The translations under genes were made by a program, and so were the position numbers. A DNA stretch of 64,000 bases from Acanthamoeba lenticulata (taxonomy: Eukaryota; Discosea; Longamoebia; Acanthamoebidae): positions 19,766 to 83,765 of the forward strand of contig NAVB01001751.1 of assembly GCA_002179805.1 (NCBI GenBank), read 5' to 3'. The notes under the pieces were generated by a model, which worked only from the letters and a program-made list of their open reading frames with translations, searched no databases and was not told the DNA's origin. This document shows, piece after piece, positions 19,658 through 30,585 of the stretch. Position 1 is the stretch's first letter. Each line of letters starts with the position of its first letter.

Positions 19658-20797
19658 CTAAGGCGTGAGGCTGTCGCCTTTGCTGTTGTAGTAGGTGCCC
19701 ACTTGAGTCAAGCTGCCCGCGGCCGCATTGAGCAGCGAAGGCACGGTGCCCACGTTGGTCGCCCTGGCCGTGAACCACGCATACCTGAGGGAACGGTCTG
19801 TTAGGAGCGGGGCAAGCAAGCACGACGTGTTGACGACTCGTGGAGATGGTGGTGCCTTTCGATCTGGGTATCGTTGTCGAGCGAGCCCAGCACACGCTGC
19901 ATCCACGTGAGCTCGTTGGCCACGGTGACGCTGCCCGAGTTGGACGGACAGTCAAACTCGGTGAGCCAGATGGGCAGCCCGAAGCCCTTGACCTGGCCCA
20001 GCCAGTAGTTGACCGCGCCAGCGTCGAACCAGGGCGCGTTGCAGTCGTAGACGTGGAAGCACAGGAAGTCAAAGTGGCATCCTGTGCAGTTGCCAAAGAA
20101 CTGGGTGAACCTGCGCATCATGACGTGGTGTGGTGATTGAGCCCGTGCGCTGCACCGATGAAGCTTGATTGTGGGGCCAACGTTACCAGGTCTTGGGGTC
20201 GGGGCTGCCGCCAGGAGAGGCAGACGGCGTGCCGAGCTTGATCTTGCTCAAGAGGCCAGCGGCCTGGAGCTGCGAAATCACCTTCTTCCACTCGGTCGCC
20301 GCAGCCTGGAGAGAGGCAGGGTGAACATCCTCACGGCGCCTTGAGGACACTCAGTGCTAAGGTGTACCGCGGGCGAGAGGTTGGCCTGGCTTGCGAAGTT
20401 GGGCTCGTTGAACCCGAGCAGGTACTTCGTGTTGGCGGGGAGCTGAGCGAACACAAACAAATCAATGAGAATCAGTTTTGCTCGAGCGTTTGCATGGGCC
20501 CTGAAGGAGGAAGAGGTGACTCACGTTGGCGACGAGGTTGGGCACCGAGCCAGCGCCCCAGACCATGGGCACAAACTCCACGTAGCGGGATCCCAGGTTG
20601 CATGAGGCAACGTTGGACGTCGGCTTCAGACCCCAATTGTAGTACCAAGACATGCGCGAGAGGGCCTGGATGTCTTGGCAGCCTCCCGTCCACGCGTTGG
20701 TCGCTACCCCGCGGTAGATGGCTTTGGCGTCAGACCTCGACAACAGGAGGACGAGGGCCAAAAGGAGGGCAAACAGAATGGTGTTCAGCAACTTCAT
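19658..20797 (-). CDS. Secreted GH128 (Asl1-like) endo-beta-1,3-glucanase
   Basis: The ATG at 20797 begins a clear signal peptide (MKLLNTILFALLLALVLLLS followed by RSDAKA). The mature part matches the Asl1/glyco_hydro_cc family: WYYNWGLKP, VEFVPMVWGA, the acid/base Glu in LLGFNEPNFASQANLSP, LGTPSASPGGSPDPKTW, DFLCFHVYDCNAPWF, and the nucleophile Glu in LPIWLTEFDCP. It ends YYNSKGDSLTP at 19658. Fungal and bacterial GH128 enzymes cut beta-1,3-glucan. In an amoeba this could serve wall remodelling during encystment or digestion of fungal and algal prey; both are inference. Its five or so introns are short. It is divergent from the unrecognised gene at 21087 across 289 bases. Confidence 0.9.
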
Positions 20798-21086
20798 GGT
20801 GCAAGCGTGTTCGCAAATGAATGTGATTCCGCACACCACCGACAACCCCTAAAAGACTCTTCCTCACCCAGCCATTGGTTCCTGAGTTGGCCAAGAGCTC
20901 GCTATTAGACCTGCAAGTCCGGTGGGCACCGGTGCGCAAAAAAAAGTCGCTTGCTTTTTACTTCTTTTTCTTTCTTTTCTCCACTTCGACCCAAAAATCT
21001 TTCTGGCGGACGTACGTCGGAAAAGGTTAAAAGCTATCGGGCCAAGGAAGCCAAACACATCCTCATCGACTCCATATCTGCGGCAG

Positions 21087-22760
21087 ATGCATCACCACGA
21101 ACTTGTTCTTCACGCCAAGGAGGTAGCCTCTTTCCGACACAACAACGTTGTGCACGCTATCTACCAGCCGACCGGCAATGATGGCGTTCCGGCCAACAAC
21201 CGGCGTTTTTATTATTCAACAACGTTCACTACGGCCAGCCTGAGTCCTACTGTGGGAACGAAGAGGAAGCGAGACGAATCTTCAAGTTGTTGCGAGAGGA
21301 TTACCTCCACCGAACAGCTCCCTGATGGTCGCTATCTGGTAAAGTTGTCTTTGGTGTATGATTCGCCGGAAGTCCATCAGCTGGCGGTGCAAGCTCTCAC
21401 GGCAGCGCTTCCAGGAGTTGCTCTTGCCCAAAATTTGGTCATGCCACTGCCTATCGAACGCTTCACCTGGTTGATCTCCGACCCACTGCCGCTGGAAAAA
21501 AAGGGCATCAAGACTCTCCAGCCCGAACTGAAGACCCCTTTGACGAAGACAGGAGATAGAGTTGATTTGGCGGTGAGGGTCTCTTCGGTTGAAATCGTTC
21601 GCGAACTGGAACTATCATTCCCGCACCTTTCCATCCTCACGACCGTCACCTACAACGCCCGCATGACAGGCACATCAACCACGTTCATCCTGGTACCTTC
21701 ACCCACGTTGTCGCCTCATAGCGTCATGTCTCAGACTAACAATCGCGCTGCTACAGAGGGCCTGGGCTGTACCAATCTACATGAAAGACCTTTATGCCTT
21801 GAAGTCATGGAAGACCCTCATGAACTCATCCAACTCCGAAGAAGGCCACCGAGGCGCAGTCGTTCATCTGAGCCAACTTTCTCCGGTTGTGGCTGAGCTA
21901 GCTGCAAGGGTATGCGCCAGAGACAGCGATGGCGGCTATCGAGCCGCAGAAGTAAAGGCCAAGCTTGCCGTTCTTCTTGTCGATCTCTTCAAGGCTCGCT
22001 GTCGAACTTGCCCCCTGTGGACAATCGAACAGTGTTCCGCCGAAGAGGACACCAGTGCCTTTCCAGCCTTTACCCACTATGGCACGCCCATGGTGCATGA
22101 TGGTAACGCCTGGGCACCTTGCGTTTTACTGAAGCTGCGACTTCAACTGACATCCTTCTTTTGATTCCAGTTGACATGAGTCCTGCACAAGTCAAGCAAG
22201 ACCTGAACGCCGTCCTGCGGTACACTGCCGCAACGGGAAACTACACGATCCAGCACGAAGAGGCCAGGAGGAGATCGAGCTGTCGTTTGTGGCTCTGGCC
22301 TATTGGCTTGGCTGTGGGTCAGACCTGGACAGGAGAAGCTCTGCGCGACTTCCTCGACCGATGGTGCGGGGTCAAGGCCGTCTTCTCCGCCGACGGCCAG
22401 ATCGTTCCCGTGCAAGTGAACACCTGGCTCGTTGCGGAGAAGTATTTGGGCAAGCGACCTTCCACCAGCTCGTCGGCAACTTCAACGACACCAGAGACCA
22501 CCCTCCTCGGCGTGTTGCGGCTCCCGCCAGCGAGGATCGGCCCGAGCAGGCTCACGGCCAAGATGACTCGCCAAGCGCCGCTGCTCGGCATCGCGCCCGC
22601 CCGCCACCAAGAGCAGAAGCACGACGAGCTCGAGGCGACCCCACAAGCAGAGAAGAAAAGAAGACGAGCAGGCGAGGCTGCTGCGCTGCGCAAGCAAGTG
22701 GCCGAGCTGACGGGCCGCATCGAGCTGCTGCGCGTCCAGCTCTCTAAAAATAAAGAATAA
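21087..22760 (+). CDS. Unrecognised protein with C-terminal coiled coil
   Basis: I do not recognise this protein. The ATG at 21087 opens MHHHELVLHAKEVASFRHNN and a long exon to about 21689 (YNARMTGTSTTFIL). A phase-0 intron joins it to RAWAVPIYMKDLYALKSW and an exon ending near 22102. A further phase-1 intron leads to VDMSPAQVKQDLNAVLRYTA. Around 22260-22600 two frames look partly coding, so one or two extra introns are likely. The last stretch is basic and then a short coiled coil (KQVAELTGRIELLRVQLSK) before the stop at 22758-22760. A cluster KRKRDE could be a nuclear signal. Codon use is somewhat less GC-rich than in the neighbours. No membrane segment or catalytic motif was seen. Confidence 0.6.
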
Positions 22761-22884
22761 AAACAAAATCAAAAAACAAAATATAAACTCTTAAAAAAAA
22801 TCGTGCTTGAGTGGTGGAGAGGACACAAGAGACTGTTTATAAATCAGCTGCTGGCTACTACTATTACACACAAGTTGTCTCCTC

Positions 22885-24289
22885 TTAGAAGGTGGCGTTG
22901 AGCTTCTGCTTGATGATCTCCTCCGAGATCTCCGAGCGCTCGAGGGCCTGGATCTCGGCGGCCAGCTGCAGGTAGTTCTGTTGTTGTTGTTGATTTTGTG
23001 GTGTTGTTGATTTGTTGATCGTTAACATCGAGGCAACGACAAGAAGAGAAAGGGATGTGTAATTAATGGGAAGGGTCCTACCTTGGCGTGCTTGTAGAGG
23101 GCCACGCGCACTTGCGAGGAGCGGGCCTTGGTGAGGGGCTTCACCTTGGGACCCACCCACGAGATGAAGACATACTTGGTGGTCTTGTACTCGCTGCCGC
23201 CATCCTCGTCGGCCACCTGAAGGCCAAGGACGCCGTAGATGATCTCCTCGTCCTGGAAGAAGCCCTCGAGCTCGGCAAAGCCGCCGCTGCCAGAGCCAAG
23301 GACCTTGAGGTTCTTGCCCTCGTGGCCGAACAGGACCCAGTTGGTGGGCGTCGAGTCGTTTCGCACGTCGGCCAGCAGGCCGTTGGCCTCGTCGGCGTTG
23401 ACAAAGCTCAGGTTAGCGTCGGTCTTGACGTCAGACGTGCCCTTGAAGGCGACGTGGGTCGTCGACTGGTCCTTGCGCACGTAGGAGGCGCGCGAGGTCG
23501 ACGGCAGCGACGTATTGACCGACATCGAGGCCGGACCCGACGACGCGGCCGCAGCAGCGCCGCCAGAACCGCTCGAGGCAGCCGGGACGCCCTCAGCCTC
23601 AACGTGGGTGCCACGCAGCTTGCCCAGGATGTTGGCCTCAGTCAGTTCCTCAGGCTCGAGGATCTGAAGCTCAGCTGCCAGCTGCAGCGACCTCTGTAGC
23701 CCCAAAAATAAAAGAAAAAAATAATGAATTGATTAGAATTCAGATCTGAACAGTTCTACTCAACAGCTTGTCACTAGAGCGAGAGGGTAGCGACGTACGA
23801 GGGCGTATTTGTAGATGGGGAGGCGGTGCTGGGAGGACTTGGCCTTGATCATGGGCTTGCACTTGGTGCCCACCCACGTGATGAAGATGACCTTGGTGGC
23901 CGAGAACACCTCGCCGCCCTGCACGTGCGTTAGACTAACGGTGAAGAGGAAAAGAGGCGCCGTGAGGGGAAAATACTCACCTCGTCCTGATCCTTGACCT
24001 CGAGGGAGTAGACGACGTAGAAGACGCCATCGTCAGTGAGGAGAGAGCGGAAATCGTCCAGACCGCCGGGACCCGACTGCACAAGCTTCACAGTCTTGTC
24101 GCCCTCATAACCGAACACGGCCCTGCGAGGGTCAAATGTTTAGGATTAACCCGATCATCGTAAAAGGTTGAGCGCAGGTGCAAGTGACTTGTGACAGTGG
24201 ACGTACCACTTGGTCTCCGCGTCAGTCTTCCTGATGTTCTCCAGCACCTCCTGAACCTCAGCTTCGTTGGCCCAATCGAAAGCAGACAT
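22885..24289 (-). CDS. Tandem coactosin-like (ADF-H) actin-binding protein, copy 2
   Basis: The design is the same as the gene at 1281-2654: two coactosin-type ADF-H domains, each with its helical cap, joined by an Ala/Ser/Gly-rich linker. The ATG at 24289 gives MSAFDWANEAEVQEVLENIR. Domain 1 continues with AVFGYEGDKTVKLV and KVIFITWVGTKCKPM, and its cap is LQLAAELQILEPEELTEANI. Domain 2 has FVNADEANGLLADVRND, WVLFGHEGKNLKVLG and TTKYVFISWVGPKVKPLT; the C-terminal cap is QLAAEIQALERSEISEEII, ending KLNATF at 22885. Intron positions match copy 1 where checked. Part of domain 2 is almost identical to copy 1 at the DNA level while the rest has diverged. Cortical actin binding is the expected role. 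Confidence 0.88.
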
Positions 24290-24647
24290 GGTAATGTGTG
24301 AAGGGAGAACTGTAATGGACAAGAAAAACGACTGATTAGTGAAGGCTGCTCGTTGTTTCACTCCCCTCCAGTCGGGTGTAGAGGCGCCGCGTACGTGAGT
24401 GCACGTCAAGAGGCAAGTAGGAGAACAACGAAGATTGAACCGTGTCTGCGCGGACGTCTCGTTGTTGGGTATCCCGAGCTTGGCTTCAATTTGAAGCACG
24501 CGACTCGTCATTCGTCACGAACTTGCCAACCTCCCGGAGATTTCACAAAACCCCGTCGATGTCGGCAAAAAGAATTACCGTTCTGGAGCAAAGGCTACAA
24601 GACGGTCCTGCTGACCTTTGTACTCGCCTGCATGTGCCATCATTGTA
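24290..24647. other. Gap between coactosin-like copy 2 and MCM10
   Basis: Short open frames occur (24353-24658 plus) without domain similarity. I see no gene here. It should hold the promoter of the coactosin-like gene and the 3' end of MCM10. Confidence 0.55.
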
Positions 24648-27270
24648 TCAGAGGCTAATCGTGTCGCCTGGCTTGAAGCCGCGAGCCACGCACGGTTGAA
24701 ACTCGTCGTTCGGGGTACTGGGCTCGTCGGCCGCCTCGGTGCGCCGTCGCTTCTTGGCCGGGCCCTCGCCGTCAAGCTGCGCCAACGTATCGACAGGAGG
24801 TTGCTCGGTTCGGGCGAGCGTCTCCTCCGCCTCCTCGGGCGTCTTTCTCTTGGCGCGGCTCCTCCTTTCGTCATCTTCACCTTCGTTGCTGTTGTTGTTG
24901 CTGCTGTTATGATCTTCCTCCACTCGAGCTTCCACTCGCGGCGGCCGTGGCTGTTCTTCTTGACGCTGTTGCCCCTGCGCCCATTCAGCCTCGGTCTTGG
25001 TGAACAGCGGATGGTTGGGATGGATCACGCCGCTCGTCCCCGCTCTCCGCATCCGCTCCTTGATGACCTGACTGGACACTGGTGCTCGTCCTGGTGTGGA
25101 TCACGAGCGGCAAAAGGAGAGTCAGCTACATCACGCGGGTGAAGCAGAACCAATCGCGTTGGATCAGAATGGCACATACCGTCAACCTGTTCGGCAAGGC
25201 CGAGCATGCGCTTGAGGTTACGGGCGCCAGCTGTGTCCCTCGAGTTCTTTAACAAGGCACTGGTGGAAAAGAAGGTGAGGTACAACTCAAGAACATCGAT
25301 GAAGTGATGCCATCATACACACCTGATCTCAGGGGACGACAGGAGCTCAGAGCCGTCGTCGTCCTTGCCCCGCCTGGCGGCATGGCGCTGGGCCATCGCG
25401 GCCGCTCCCGAGCTGTAGGCCAGCGGCTGGAGCTCAAGGCCATCGATGTAGAAAATGGCGTTGGAGATGTTGTTCAGCGCTCGCGCCTTGGCCTCCTTGA
25501 GCGACGTTCGCGAGGCGGGCGCAGAGACGACGCTGTTGAGTTCGCCGCGGCTCGACCTGACCTTTGTGTACTCGCCCTGCATGTGGTAGATGCAGCGCTT
25601 TCGCACGGACCTGAAGGGCTTGCCCGGTCAAGACCTGACATACACATGGCAGCGAGAAGCAGGCAAAGAGGGGGGGGGACTACGTGTCGATGACGGCCGC
25701 GCATGGCTTGCCGTCGTCGCCGACGGACGAGCACACGCCAAAGTCGGTCGCCTTGCCCAGCTTCATGACTTGCGAGGCCTGTGTACGAGAAGCCGCATCC
25801 AGGTGAGACATAGACCCACAAAACAGTTGAGACAGAAGAGGGTTGCGGTTCCCGCACCTGCTCCACGGTCAAGGCGAGGCTCATGCCCTGTCGGCGCACC
25901 AAGATGTTAGCCATCATCATCATCAACAATAACGAGGAGAGATAGGCATCGCACCCCTCGCGCGTCGATGATTTCTGGGTTCAAGAGGGCAAAGACGCAG
26001 CCCTGCGCTTCATGCGCAAAGTAGAGCGCGGCTTCTCCAAAGAGAAACAGGGCAATCGTGTTGCCCTTGAGGTCGTTCAGGTCCCACGTCATGTACTTGG
26101 TATTGCCCTTGTTGGCTTCGCGTATCTCTGATTTGGCCACCAATACGCCGAATGTGACCCTGTCCCGAAATAAACAAATAAAAACAAAAACCATCAGCTC
26201 ATGAAGAAGGCGCAAGAGGAGACGAGGCCTATCCATTGGAATCGCACCAGTTGCCTGCGATGTTCTTGAAGCCGTCCGCGCGTCGGTGCTGCATGATGTT
26301 GGCCAGGGGGACAATCTTCTTGTCCTCCATGTAGCCCGTCATCAGGCCTTCCTCTACACAGCCCCTGGGTAAGCGGGATTAGCTTGGCCAACTCACGCAC
26401 CTCGCACATGAACGGCTGGGCAGCGACATACTCAATCCTCAGCTGCGAGTACTTCTCGCGCGGGCCCAGCGCTTGCGTGTGCCGCACGCCCTTGAGGATC
26501 TTCCTCTCTGCCTTCTCCTTAGTTTTCTCCTCCTCCTCCTCACCTCCATCGGCGCTCGCGGCTGACACTTCTGCCTCTGCCTCTGCCTCTGCTTCGTCTT
26601 CCTCCATCCTTTTCGGTTCGCCATCGTCGGCCTCGGCTCCGCTGTCGTGCAGCGCTTCCTGCGTCTCCTCCTTGCTGCCGTTTTCGCTCACGACACGTCG
26701 CCGCTTGCCGTTCATCACTATCGAGGCCGGTTGGCCTTCCTCCTTCTGAGGCTCGTCGTTGGCGGGCTGCACGGGCAGAGATGACGGCCGCCCGATGACC
26801 TGGAAGGTGTAGCTGCGCTTCAGGCCTTCGGGCCGCGCCATCCGTCGAGAGGCGTCGCGGCCGCTGGCGGCGCCCCACGACTGCTGTTTGGGCGCGTTTC
26901 GCTCGCGTGTGAGGTTCTGGTGTCGCCGTCGAGCTTCGGCCATGCGCTCGTGGAAGGGCCGTTCGTCGACAGACGTTGACGAGGAGGACGACGAGGACGA
27001 GGAAGAGGTTGTAGAAGGCGGTTGACGGACTGCGCGGGGCGAAGCGTAGGCAGATGTACGGTTCTTCAGGATGGCCCGCTTAGCCCCCAGACTTAAGTCT
27101 ACATCAACGCCATCAGAAACTGAAGATTGCAAGAATCGCTCGACTTCATCCAAGCCCGTCGTTCTTGTGCGCGATGTGGACGAGAAATAATCGTCGCAGA
27201 ATCCCACGTTGGCCGCGCCCGAGCCCAAGAAAGCGTCTTCCAGGGCCTTCTCGGCGTCAGGGCTCAACAT
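24648..27270 (-). CDS. MCM10: DNA replication initiation factor MCM10
   Basis: MCM10 loads at origins with the CMG helicase and supports polymerase alpha. The ATG at 27270 starts MLSPDAEKALEDAFLG. A long disordered N-terminal half with Ser and Glu runs is followed by the conserved core. The OB-fold spans VTFGVLVAKSEIREANKGN, YMTWDLNDLKGNTIALFLFG, AALYFAHEAQGCVFALLNPEI. The zinc finger starts at KLGKATDFGVC with a second Cys in DDGKPCAAVIDT and completes across an intron with RCIYHMQGEY (Cys-x2-His). After this come RNLKRMLGLAEQVD, a predicted helix, and a basic tail (AKKRRRTE) ending KPGDTISL. The core layout and zinc-finger spacing are diagnostic. An E2F-like site sits 75 bases upstream. It is divergent from PSMD7. 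Confidence 0.92.
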
Positions 27271-27344
27271 GGTTTTGTGATGGGTTCGAGATGAGAGATC
27301 TGCGGCCCAAGGTTGCAGCAACGTTGACAAAACACCCACCCAAA

Positions 27345-27355
27345 GGCGGGAAAAA
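27345..27355 (+). promoter_or_regulatory. E2F-like site between MCM10 and PSMD7
   Basis: The plus strand reads GGCGGGAAAAA, that is TTTTTCCCGCC on the MCM10 strand. It matches the E2F/DP consensus and lies 75 bases upstream of the MCM10 ATG. The identical 11-mer, in the other orientation, lies upstream of RNASEH2C. Confidence 0.55.
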
Positions 27356-27567
27356 CTGGTGCCATTGTTGAGATTTTTTGGTGACTTGATTTTTCTTGGC
27401 ACCAAGTTGCCAGCCCAAACAATCCTTCGCTGGCGGCTGCTGGCGCTGTGGCGTGGGTGAATCTCGCGAGCGCAAAGATTGTAGCGTAAAAAGATAGATC
27501 CATCTGAGGAGGAGAGACGTAGAAGGAAGTGAAGAGGCCACACAACGCACACCGCAGAAGAGAAAAA

Positions 27568-28837
27568 ATGGGGTCTATCGCGAAGCCAACCAGCATCAAC
27601 ACAGTAGTCGTGCACCCGCTCGTGCTGCTCAGCGTGGTGGACCACTACAATCGTGTGGCCAAGGACACCAAGAAGCGCGTCGTGGGCGTGCTGCTTGGTG
27701 AGACCAACAAGGGTGTTGTTGATATCACAAACAGCTATGCCGGTGAGTCATCTGCAGTTCCATTCCCCCCCTCCCCTCATCAAAAGCAGTGCCACTCTAA
27801 TAGCGCACTCCATCTCCATCGTATTATGCACTAATGCTATCCTCTGACAGTTCCCTTCGAGGAGGACCCGCGCAACCCGAAGATCTGGTTCGTGGATCAC
27901 AACTACCACGAAAACATGTTTGCCATGTTCAAGAAGGTCCACGGTACGTACATGCGCGCGAGATGGCAACCTCAATTCCACTCCTGATCATCCGTTCGCT
28001 GCAGCCAAGGAGCGCGTTGTTGGCTGGTACAGCACTGGCCCCAAGATTAGGCCCGCCGATCTGGAGATCCACGAGCTCTTCAGGAGATACACGCCCAACC
28101 CTGTGCTCGTGATCATCAACGTCAAGCCCACAGAGATTGGCCTTCCCACTAAGGCCTACCTCACCGTCGAGGAGGTCTCCAAGGTACCTTACTTGAGCCG
28201 CGTCCCCTCTCGCTCAGCGCACCAGTCGCTCTTGGCAATGGCCCGGGCGTCGTCTTGGTCTTGAATGGCACCGATCACGTCTGACCAACAACCTCCCCAG
28301 GATGGCACCGAGTCCAAGATGGCGTTCCAGCACATCCCGTCGGAGGTGGGCGCCGTGGAGGCCGAGGAGGTGGGCGTGGAGCACCTGTTGCGAGACATTC
28401 ACGACCCGTCGGTGAGCACGATGGGCTCTAACGTGAACGCCAAGCTGGTGGCGCTCAAGAGCCTCGTGGAGCACTTGAAGGAGGTGCAGGCCTACCTCAA
28501 CAACGTGTGCGAGGGCAAGCTGCCCATCAACCAGAAGATCGTGGGCCAGCTCCAGGACATCTTCAACCTGCTGCCCAACATCAACGTCGAGGAGATGGTC
28601 CGCAGCTTTGCGGTCAAGACCAACGACATGATGATGGTCATCTACCTGTCCTCGCTCATCCGGTCCATCATCGCTCTCCACAACCTCATCAACAACAAGC
28701 AATCCCTGCGGGCCGCTGAGCTCGGCCCAAAAAAGGCCGAAGACGACAAGGAGAAGAAGGGCGAGAAGGCCGAGACCAAGGACACCAAGGAGGCCAAGAA
28801 GACTGACGAGAGCGCCTCTTCCTCCTCTAAGAAGTAA
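27568..28837 (+). CDS. PSMD7: 26S proteasome regulatory subunit 7 (Rpn8), MPN- domain
   Basis: This is a lid subunit of the 26S proteasome that pairs with Rpn11. The ATG at 27568 opens [20 protein letters not shown]. The MPN domain continues with [79 protein letters not shown]. The JAMM metal-binding His and Asp pattern is absent, as in all Rpn8, so it is a scaffold and not a protease. The second half ([59 protein letters not shown]) is the helical Rpn8 C-terminus, followed by a Lys/Glu/Ser-rich tail. Introns fall after NSYA, FKKVH and EEVSK. Length (about 320 residues) fits the family. Confidence 0.96.
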
Positions 28838-29232
28838 ACAACGCGCTTGTAGGACGTTGGTGTTGTTTCCTCAACAACAAGGGACACATGAAGCCGTTGT
28901 TGGATAGATCTTGTTGTTGACTTTCTTCTCGTTTTGTTTTTGGCTCCGTCTTGGTCACGCGCCAATCTGACCCACGCAACCAACTGCACCCTCGAGGAGG
29001 AGCTGCCCGAACACATCAACAACGGGATTTGGGGGGTGAATTGGAGGGTTTGTTGTTTATCTCTGTTATCATCATGTTGTCCTCGTTGGGGGGTTTGGTT
29101 TCTGTAGGAATAGTGTACACAAAAGTAGAACGAACTCGACGAGCCGGCTTACGACGGGCGCGCGACGTAAGGAGTTCAGGAGACAGGCACTCGGGTAGTT
29201 GTAGTAGGCGACTCGGCAGAGACGTCAGGGTT
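28838..29232. other. Convergent 3' gap between PSMD7 and the homeobox gene
   Basis: This 395-base gap should hold both 3' untranslated regions. I see no gene in it. Confidence 0.55.
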
Positions 29233-30585
29233 TCAGGCGATCTGCTGGGGGACGTCTGGGCCGGCACCCGAGTAGCTGGGGGCGTCGAGGAGGAGGTCAA
29301 AATAGGAAGGCTCGAAGAAGCTGTCGATGTTGCTGAACTGTTGGAAGGTAGAGGAAGGCGATGACGGCGCCGGGTAGGAAGAGGAAAGTGCAGAGGCATC
29401 GGTAGTTGTGGGAAGCGAGAAAGAAGAAGAACAAGAGGAGGATGAGGAGGAGGAGGAAGAAGAAAGGGACTCCATGTGGACGGGAGAGTGCATCGACGGC
29501 GAGGTTTCGGGAGAGGAGGCCTCCTCAGGCGACTGAGTGCCGCCCGGGGCGCTGACCCGGTTGTTCTTGACCTTGGCCCGCTTGTTCTGGAACCAGATTT
29601 GAACCTGGCGGCTGGTAAGGCCGAGGTTTTGGCTCAGATGTTCACGGACATCCTTGTTTGGCATCGGATTGGTCTCGAATTCCTTCTCGAGAAGGGCCAG
29701 CTGCTCAGGCGTCTTCCTCTTCCTCTTCGAGCGAGCGGACGATGAGGACCCCTCGTTCGAGCCAGAAGGCGTAGAAGCCGAACGCGGCCTCTTCTTTGAG
29801 TCCTGCAAGAAGAAATGCAGCCAAATGAGCCATCATTTCCTTCAACTCTAATCTGTAGGCGCGAAATGAAGGAAAAAAAAAAGGAGACGACTTACGTTCT
29901 TCTTGGGCTGCTCGCTTGTCGAGCCTGGAACGGGCGAAGCGCTCGACGAACGCGAGAGCGTGTGTCCATGGAGCAGAACCGGGTCCATGAGAACCGGGCT
30001 CGAGCCAGCGCTACCGTTGCCGAGAGCGGTCGGCACGAGGTAGGCCTGACGTGAAGGGGACTGTGGGGAGCTCGACGACGAGAGAGGCGAAGAAGGGGTC
30101 GACGTGGAGAGGGGCGAAGAAGTCGAAGCGACCGCGGAAAGGTGAGCCGGGCAGACGAACGGAGGAGTCTGATGGTGAAGGGGAACAATAGCGGGCAAGG
30201 GCAACGGGATGAAGGAGCCCGAGGGTGACGCCGGGGACGGAAGGATGGCGGTCGGTGTCGTCGACGTAGAGGGGTCCATCTTCATCTTGATGTTCCTGTG
30301 AACCACCTTGGTAACCTTGGTCGCCATAGGCGCCAAGGAGTTGGTCGTCGTGGTGGATGAAGTCGCTCTGGCAGTCGTCGACGAATCGCTCTTCTTGGTC
30401 CCGGTGAAGCAGGCCAGGTCCAGCTTCAGGTCAAACAGGCCGTCCTCCTCGGTCTCGGCAAGAATCTCCTCGAGAGTAGGCGAAGAAGGAGGCAACGTGC
30501 GAGACATCGAGTTGCTCCTCACACGAGGCGGCAGGGGCACACGTTCAAGGGGCTTCTGCACGACGGGGAAGCGGCAAATCTCCAT
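29233..30585 (-). CDS. Homeodomain transcription factor
   Basis: Two exons are joined by one intron near 29805-29895. The N-terminal part from the ATG at 30585 (MEICRFPVVQKPLERVPLPP) is Ser/Thr/Pro-rich, with an acidic patch EEILAETEEDGLFDLKLDL that could act as an activation region. The homeodomain lies just after the junction: RKTPEQLALLEKEFETNP in helix 1, NKDVREHLSQNLGL in helix 2, and TSRQVQIWFQNKRAKVK in recognition helix 3, with Gln50 and Asn51. It is a typical 60-residue homeodomain, not a TALE type. The tail is Ser-rich and ends at 29233. The target genes are unknown. Its upstream region, shared with dCMP deaminase, is the longest gap in the window. Confidence 0.92.

Noticed and set aside
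20922..21086. Upstream extension of the unrecognised gene from a GTG
   Set aside because: It needs a non-ATG start and lies in the divergent promoter; the ATG at 21087 is preferred.
24353..24658. 101-codon plus-strand frame between coactosin-like copy 2 and MCM10
   Set aside because: It overlaps the MCM10 C-terminus on the other strand and shows no family similarity.
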